A DNA stretch of 5,196 nucleotides. Source: Acidobacteriota bacterium (GTDB taxonomy: Bacteria; Acidobacteriota; Terriglobia; UBA7540). How positions within the stretch are numbered: the stretch's first letter is position 1; every line of letters begins with the position of its first letter. This document shows positions 4,878 through 5,196 of this stretch, in pieces. A model generated the notes under the pieces. The model saw only the letters and a list, made by a program, of their open reading frames with translations, did no database searches and was not told the origin of the DNA. The stretch spans positions 1 to 5,196 of the forward strand of contig JAJYJL010000732.1 in assembly GCA_021789565.1 (NCBI GenBank), written 5' to 3'. The position numbers and the translations under genes were made by a program.

Positions 4878-4886
4878 ATTATGCCA
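4878..4886 (-). promoter_or_regulatory. Extended -10 promoter of the lipoprotein gene
   Basis: The minus strand reads TGGCATAAT (4886-4878): a TGn extension and CATAAT, five of six matches to TATAAT. Eight bases separate it from the ATG at 4869, so transcription would start at or within two bases of the start codon. No -35 is visible. It sits in the 30-bp gap after the pmbA-like gene. Confidence 0.5.
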
Positions 4887-4899
4887 CGATTGGCGGCTG

Positions 4900-5196
4900 C
4901 TACGCGCCCGCTACGGTCAGGCCGCCCACGCGCAAAGTCGGCGCAGTGACACTCCGCCGGAATTCCAGGTCGCTGCCAATCATCTCAATGTGGTTCAGCA
5001 TGTCCTGCAGGCTGCCGGCAATGGTGACTTCGTGGACGGGATAGGCCAGCTCGCCGTTTTCAATCCACAATCCGGCGGCGCCGCGCGAGTAGTCGCCCGT
5101 CACCACGTTCACGCCGAAGCCGATCAGCTCCGTCACATAAAAGCCGTCTTTGACCGAGCGGATGATTTCTTCCGGCGAAACCGTGCCGGGTTTCAG
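4900..5196 (-). CDS. pmbA: TldE/PmbA-family metalloprotease-like protein, C-terminal fragment
   Basis: The last 98 residues run from the right edge to a TAG at 4902-4900. They include FYVTELIGFGVNVVTGDYSR, GAAGLWIENGELAYPVHEVT, IAGSLQDMLNHIEMIGSDLE and a TAPTLRVGGLTVAGA end. The GVNxVTGDYSRGAxGxWIENG block and the IAGxLxxML...IGxDLE segment are hallmarks of the C-terminal domain of the TldD/TldE (PmbA) family. In the well-studied enterobacterial system TldD and TldE form a heterodimeric cytoplasmic protease that trims peptide precursors such as microcin B17 and degrades the CcdA antitoxin. The zinc site is on TldD. I favour TldE/PmbA over TldD from the C-terminal wording, but the HExxxH region that would settle it is outside the window. 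It is co-directional with the lipoprotein gene downstream. Confidence 0.88.
   Translation of the reverse strand: MKPGTVSPEEIIRSVKDGFYVTELIGFGVNVVTGDYSRGAAGLWIENGELAYPVHEVTIAGSLQDMLNHIEMIGSDLEFRRSVTAPTLRVGGLTVAGA

Noticed and set aside
1..5196. CRISPR array, toxin-antitoxin pair, phage or defence module
   Set aside because: No spaced direct repeats, no paired small ORFs with ribosome sites, and no nuclease, integrase or transposase motif. The window reads as housekeeping and accessory chromosomal DNA rather than a new system.

Overview
The window looks like an ordinary chromosomal stretch from a GC-rich Gram-negative bacterium. Acidobacteriota is my best guess, and it is inference only. It rests on the style of the secreted and lipoprotein genes, on a hairpin-pair intergenic repeat of a kind I associate with that phylum, and on the mix of housekeeping genes with loosely packed intergenic DNA. 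Predicted starts include GTG as well as ATG.

Layout, left to right. Positions 1-60 (minus) are the N-terminus of histidyl-tRNA synthetase (hisS), cut by the window edge. Just upstream of it, also on minus, is a complete gamma-class carbonic anhydrase (118-645). The gap 646-952 has no gene. It holds a 9-bp tandem repeat, a REP-like pair of inverted hairpins (758-812) and a hairpin beyond the next gene's 3' end. Next is a class I O-methyltransferase (953-1981, minus) with a strong Shine-Dalgarno and a structured leader. Then comes a secreted, methionine-rich protein of unknown function (2230-2892, minus).

From 2893 to about 3576 I see no intact gene. This gap holds the likely promoter of the secreted protein and a short hairpin. 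It may also hold the decayed C-terminal end of an alpha/beta-hydrolase (3351-3476, plus). A perfect TATAAT box then leads into the only plus-strand gene, a YfcE-like metallophosphoesterase (3577-4323). Convergent to it, across a small hairpin, is a short lipoprotein (4396-4869, minus). Upstream of that is the C-terminal part of a TldE/PmbA-family protein (4900-5196, minus), cut by the window edge.

How the genes relate: hisS and the carbonic anhydrase are co-directional and 57 bp apart. The pmbA-like gene and the lipoprotein gene are co-directional and 30 bp apart. Either pair could be co-transcribed, although the lipoprotein gene also seems to have its own promoter. I see no single pathway linking all the genes. 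I found no CRISPR array, intact insertion sequence, tRNA/rRNA gene, defence system or phage module. The more interesting signals are non-coding: the covarying hairpin pair at 758-812, the structured methyltransferase leader at 1994-2108, and the apparently leaderless lipoprotein gene.
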